DNA from: Acidobacteriota bacterium
GTDB taxonomy: Bacteria > Acidobacteriota > Blastocatellia > Pyrinomonadales > Pyrinomonadaceae
Reading direction: 5' to 3'
Length of the DNA stretch: 64,000 nt
NCBI GenBank assembly: GCA_019639135.1
Contig: JAHBSL010000003.1
Span: 205,719-269,718 of the forward strand
A program made the translations under genes and the position numbers. Below are positions 61,230 to 64,000 of this stretch, one piece after another. Under the pieces are notes generated by a model. It did no database searches, was not told where the DNA came from, and saw only the letters and a program-made list of their open reading frames with translations. The stretch's first letter is position 1; the number at the start of each line of letters is the position of its first letter.

Positions 61230-63623
61230 TCAATCAGCCAAGTATATCTTTTGCGTTAACTCGCAAAGACCGAGCAGGTGCCTGTTCATCAAGATCGCGT
61301 GTGCGTGCTCAGGTATATTGTCTAGCGTTCCTTCCCAACAATATGGCGGCTTTTTCTCCGAGTATAATTCGGTGCCAGTCAAAATCAACAGCTTTGTCCC
61401 GAGATAACTTGGATCCTTTTTGCCAAGCTGTTTGCTAAACGCCCTTATTAGCTTTTTCTCTTTTGCATCAAGTTGAGTTTCAAGCGTTGAGAAAACAAGG
61501 TAAGAACCGGGGAATCGCTCTGAAAGCTGCGTCATAGTACTAATATCTTTCTCAGAAAACGGCTTATTGTAGGTCTTGCATTCGGCAAAAATAAGATCAG
61601 GCCGTTTTACAAATACAGAATCGTCGCAAAAAAATAGGGCAAGGTCGGACTCCGTTTTGTTATCCGAACTTTGTTTTTCGGCTTTCGGCCAAATTTCGAG
61701 TCCGAAAATTGGGGTCGTACGTCGATTTAGCGTCCTGCTGAAGAATCCGAGCGTCAGCAAAACGGAGTATGATCCGTAATCACTTGTCGCTGGACTAAAT
61801 GCGCCGATAGTTCTATAAGCCCAAATAAGTTGCTTATCCGGAGCATACGTTGGTAGATCAATTACTTCAAGACAGTTCGGACATTTTATCTGATAGTCTA
61901 AATCGTCAATTGAATGCCACGACGGTTGATTGCAAAACGTGCAATTTAGCTCGACACCAAGTTGAATGACGTTGGCTTTTATAAGTTCTTGAAGAAGATT
62001 GTCCCCTGAACGTCGCCAGAAAGCTTCTCGCGTATTGGAGATTTTCTTGAGCTTTCCGATAAGGTTTTTATAGCTGACCGGTTTGGATTCGATTCTTACC
62101 GGTCGTTGTTCGTCCTCACTTTGGTTTAGATTCCCCTTTCGGAAATCATTGTGGAGCAAATCAAACATCTGCTTATTTCTCAAAAGCCATATTCCATTAA
62201 TTCCGCCAAGACTTCTAAGCATTTGCTTGCCGATCCGTCCGGCTGGTGACAAGTTCGTATCAAAACTAGAGTTCTGAAACCAACGAAAGAAGATATCCTC
62301 CGCCTTTGGTGGTTTCAGTACCAACGTTTCGTCAGCGAAAGTTGCTAGATAAGTTATTTTTCCAGCTCGAAAACGGAAGTCGGGAAAATTAAACCCATCT
62401 AGTGCGACCGCCATCACGCGGTCGCCTTCGGGTATTGCTTCGGCCATAAGTTCCCTGTCGTGATGCAGAGTAAGGTCAATATCGTTCGCGTATGCGGCAC
62501 TGCGAATTCCTGAATGCAGAAATTCGGGATTAGGAAGTCTAATCTCTAATCGAGGAGTGTCCGCAAATCTAAACCGGGCTTCCTTTGCTATTGGTCGATT
62601 CACACTCGGCCGAAAGTTGCGTTCGAACGCCTCGTCTCCGACTAGCGGCAAGTAGCTAAAGATGACTTTATCCTTAGAGCTCTCCCCATCTTTAATTGGC
62701 TGTCGGAAGGGGATCCCAATTTCGGCAAAATAATCCTCAGCCGGTGACGAGAGAAACGGTGTGCTAGAACTTTCATACGCGGTGATACACCACGACCCGG
62801 GATAATTAGAAGGACGAAAGTTGCGCTCCACAGCTCGTATAACAAAGTCTCGCATTGAACTAGATTTCGTATCTTGCTTTGCAATCGGTATAACGTGGAA
62901 GCCAAGTGCCCGAAGGTTCCAATAATGCACTATGTCAATAAAATTAGTCGCATCTAAAAACAGAATGCATTCGGAAGCGCCTCGAACATTGACCGTGTAG
63001 GCTGTCATGCGGCTGGGGTATAAAGTCCCTTGTTCAAAATAATCTGTGAAATCGTCAATTGAGACTTCAGGGCGTTCGCTACCAAGGAACTGCGCATAGC
63101 CATTTTCGAAACTTTCAAGGATGTCTGCAGACCACTCACCGAAAACACTGGCAAGAAAAAGAGCATACTTACCCGAATACTTAGGAACGACAAACCGCCT
63201 GGGATTTCTTTCTACATACTTATACTCATAGCGCGCGATATGGTTCAGGATTTCAAATGTACCTATGCCATAGTGCGGCCGATTCCATGTTTCGAACCCT
63301 ATGAATATGTCCTTCAATGCAAGCAATGGTACGTTACATATTTTCGAATCGAATTCAATGGAGTCCTCAAAAACAACTAGAAAGTCCGGCTCGTACACGT
63401 CGAGGTGGTTTCTAATATAGTTCTCATTCCGTATCTGATTCTTCAAATGGGGAGGAAACCTCCTGGGGACCTCGTTGAATGTTGGAATAATAGGATTGTA
63501 GATTCCTCCCCATAGAAATGAGTTTATTCGAATAGCTTCGCGGAGCTTTTCAGTGTCTCCGTATGGGACTAGGAAACCAAATCGAACCGGTCTAAGTTTT
63601 ACGTTCGCGTAGGCACTGCCCAC
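61230..63623 (-). CDS. Large unknown protein with zinc ribbon and putative PD-(D/E)xK nuclease domain
   Basis: A 797-residue protein clearly lower in GC than all neighbours. I do not recognise the family. The N-terminal two thirds contain alternating strands and helices (RPVRFGFLVPYGD, RINSFLWGGIYNPIIP, CILFLDATNFIDIVHYWNL). A zinc ribbon lies at about 561-584 (CTFC-x16-CPNC). The C-terminal part has an acidic E-S-D (about 658-660) and then LIFAECKTYN with E-x-K at about 681-683, resembling a restriction-endonuclease-like core. GTG 63623 is chosen as start because AAGGAGG lies 5 bases upstream. Candidate defence protein; the direct repeats around it suggest gene transfer. Confidence 0.72.
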   Translation of the reverse strand: MGSAYANVKLRPVRFGFLVPYGDTEKLREAIRINSFLWGGIYNPIIPTFNEVPRRFPPHLKNQIRNENYIRNHLDVYEPDFLVVFEDSIEFDSKICNVPLLALKDIFIGFETWNRPHYGIGTFEILNHIARYEYKYVERNPRRFVVPKYSGKYALFLASVFGEWSADILESFENGYAQFLGSERPEVSIDDFTDYFEQGTLYPSRMTAYTVNVRGASECILFLDATNFIDIVHYWNLRALGFHVIPIAKQDTKSSSMRDFVIRAVERNFRPSNYPGSWCITAYESSSTPFLSSPAEDYFAEIGIPFRQPIKDGESSKDKVIFSYLPLVGDEAFERNFRPSVNRPIAKEARFRFADTPRLEIRLPNPEFLHSGIRSAAYANDIDLTLHHDRELMAEAIPEGDRVMAVALDGFNFPDFRFRAGKITYLATFADETLVLKPPKAEDIFFRWFQNSSFDTNLSPAGRIGKQMLRSLGGINGIWLLRNKQMFDLLHNDFRKGNLNQSEDEQRPVRIESKPVSYKNLIGKLKKISNTREAFWRRSGDNLLQELIKANVIQLGVELNCTFCNQPSWHSIDDLDYQIKCPNCLEVIDLPTYAPDKQLIWAYRTIGAFSPATSDYGSYSVLLTLGFFSRTLNRRTTPIFGLEIWPKAEKQSSDNKTESDLALFFCDDSVFVKRPDLIFAECKTYNKPFSEKDISTMTQLSERFPGSYLVFSTLETQLDAKEKKLIRAFSKQLGKKDPSYLGTKLLILTGTELYSEKKPPYCWEGTLDNIPEHAHAILMNRHLLGLCELTQKIYLAD

Positions 63624-63644
63624 AACATCCTCCTTCATCAGCAA

Positions 63645-64000
63645 GCAACTTAGGATACTAGGGTAATAAAAAAACGAGAAAGAAACAGGGTCGAGCCTGC
63701 GGTAAGGCAGTTCTTTCCGCTTGGTTGTGCAATTTTAGACCTTGGGGGTGTGAGATGGCAAGAGAAATTCGGTTGGGGGTTGAGGCCGGGTTTTATTGTT
63801 TGGTCGTGTGAGGCAACGGCCGGAAGAAGATCTTTCGTTCGCGTGGGGATCACGGGCGGTATCTCGCAATGCTCGGAGCGGTCAGGGCGAAATTGCTGTT
63901 CACGCAAGTTCTTGAGCAGTACAACAAAGCAAGAATCGCAATATCGTATAACCAAGTTGTTTTGGGCCAGTGCCCATCGTTCTGATTCATCATTCCAAGT
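63645..64000. other. Noncoding right end of the window
   Basis: About 355 bases without a convincing gene. It contains the right copy of the direct repeat at 63909-63946. A 101-codon open frame on the minus strand here has no ribosome site and runs through the repeat, so it is not called. Confidence 0.5.
63909..63946 (+). repeat. Right direct repeat flanking the large AT-rich gene
   Basis: Second copy of CAAGAATCGCAATATCG (63930-63946) preceded by TTCTTGAGCAGTACAAC. Same orientation as the copy at 61073-61108, 2.8 kb apart. Confidence 0.65.

Noticed and set aside
63650..63955. Open frame of 101 codons on the minus strand at the right end
   Set aside because: No ribosome site, low-complexity composition, runs through the direct repeat, no recognisable fold.

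Overview
The window looks like chromosomal DNA of an acidobacterium, most likely class Blastocatellia (Pyrinomonadales-like). The basis is the GWxTD-domain secreted protein, the abundance of multihaem cytochromes with a CX3CH NapC/NirT-type protein, moderately high GC and a general pattern of conserved acidobacterial proteins. This placement is inference from gene content. There are no rRNA genes, CRISPR arrays or prophage; one tRNA-Ser(UGA) lies on the minus strand.

Region 1 (1-13.1 kb) is an electron-transfer island. It holds a Crp/Fnr regulator, a cyclic-nucleotide-domain protein without a DNA-binding domain, a decahaem MtrA/DmsE-like cytochrome with its MtrB/PioB-like outer-membrane barrel, an octahaem NapC/NirT-like membrane cytochrome, a monohaem cytochrome, two nonahaem cytochromes (one a lipoprotein), and the ResB/CcsA haem-attachment machinery with a TPR protein. 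Together the cytochromes carry about 37 haem motifs. Three perfect TGTGA-N6-TCACA sites sit in front of these genes, and the regulator has a CRP-type recognition helix (R-E-x3-R).

Region 2 (13.1-24.3 kb) is a stress block around a sigma-54-type response regulator and its hybrid histidine kinase: two universal stress proteins, a flavin/PNPOx-like protein, small membrane proteins and an Hsp20. Six sequences matching the -24/-12 sigma-54 promoter lie directly upstream of these transcription units, which suggests an undescribed local sigma-54 regulon. Two MacB-like permeases without an ATPase and a DUF1003 protein lie inside it.

Region 3 (24.3-37 kb) has a SLC13 transporter, a PilZ protein, an orphan TssB-TssC-like sheath fusion, mnmG, parA-parB (preceded by two identical 16-bp palindromes that could be a non-canonical parS), a selD with an in-frame UGA that is very probably selenocysteine, tatA/B-tatC (TatC with a large periplasmic insertion) and the GWxTD protein.

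Region 4 (37-46.4 kb) is a polyamine/membrane cluster: SpeD, a DUF4178 protein, a tiny membrane protein, a DUF350 protein, membrane-fused SpeE and a Tat-exported lipoprotein flavin oxidoreductase. It is interrupted by a four-helix-bundle gene flanked by inverted repeats, and is followed by HicAB, an unknown polytopic membrane protein and a lipoprotein.

Region 5 (46.4-60.6 kb) contains a PDZ protein, an aminotransferase, GalE, a WbpM/CapD-like dehydratase, a polysaccharide export protein, an acyl-CoA ligase with a TetR regulator, tRNA-Ser, a TlpA-like protein, recF and gyrB. mnmG-parAB and recF-gyrB within 30 kb point to the neighbourhood of the replication origin, but dnaA, dnaN, rsmG and obvious DnaA boxes are not seen.

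Region 6 (60.6-64 kb) is a variable end: a small gene with a probable frameshift, then an AT-richer ~800-residue protein with a zinc ribbon and a possible PD-(D/E)xK nuclease domain. That gene is flanked by a 17-bp exact direct repeat inside a longer similar stretch, which looks like a recently acquired cassette.
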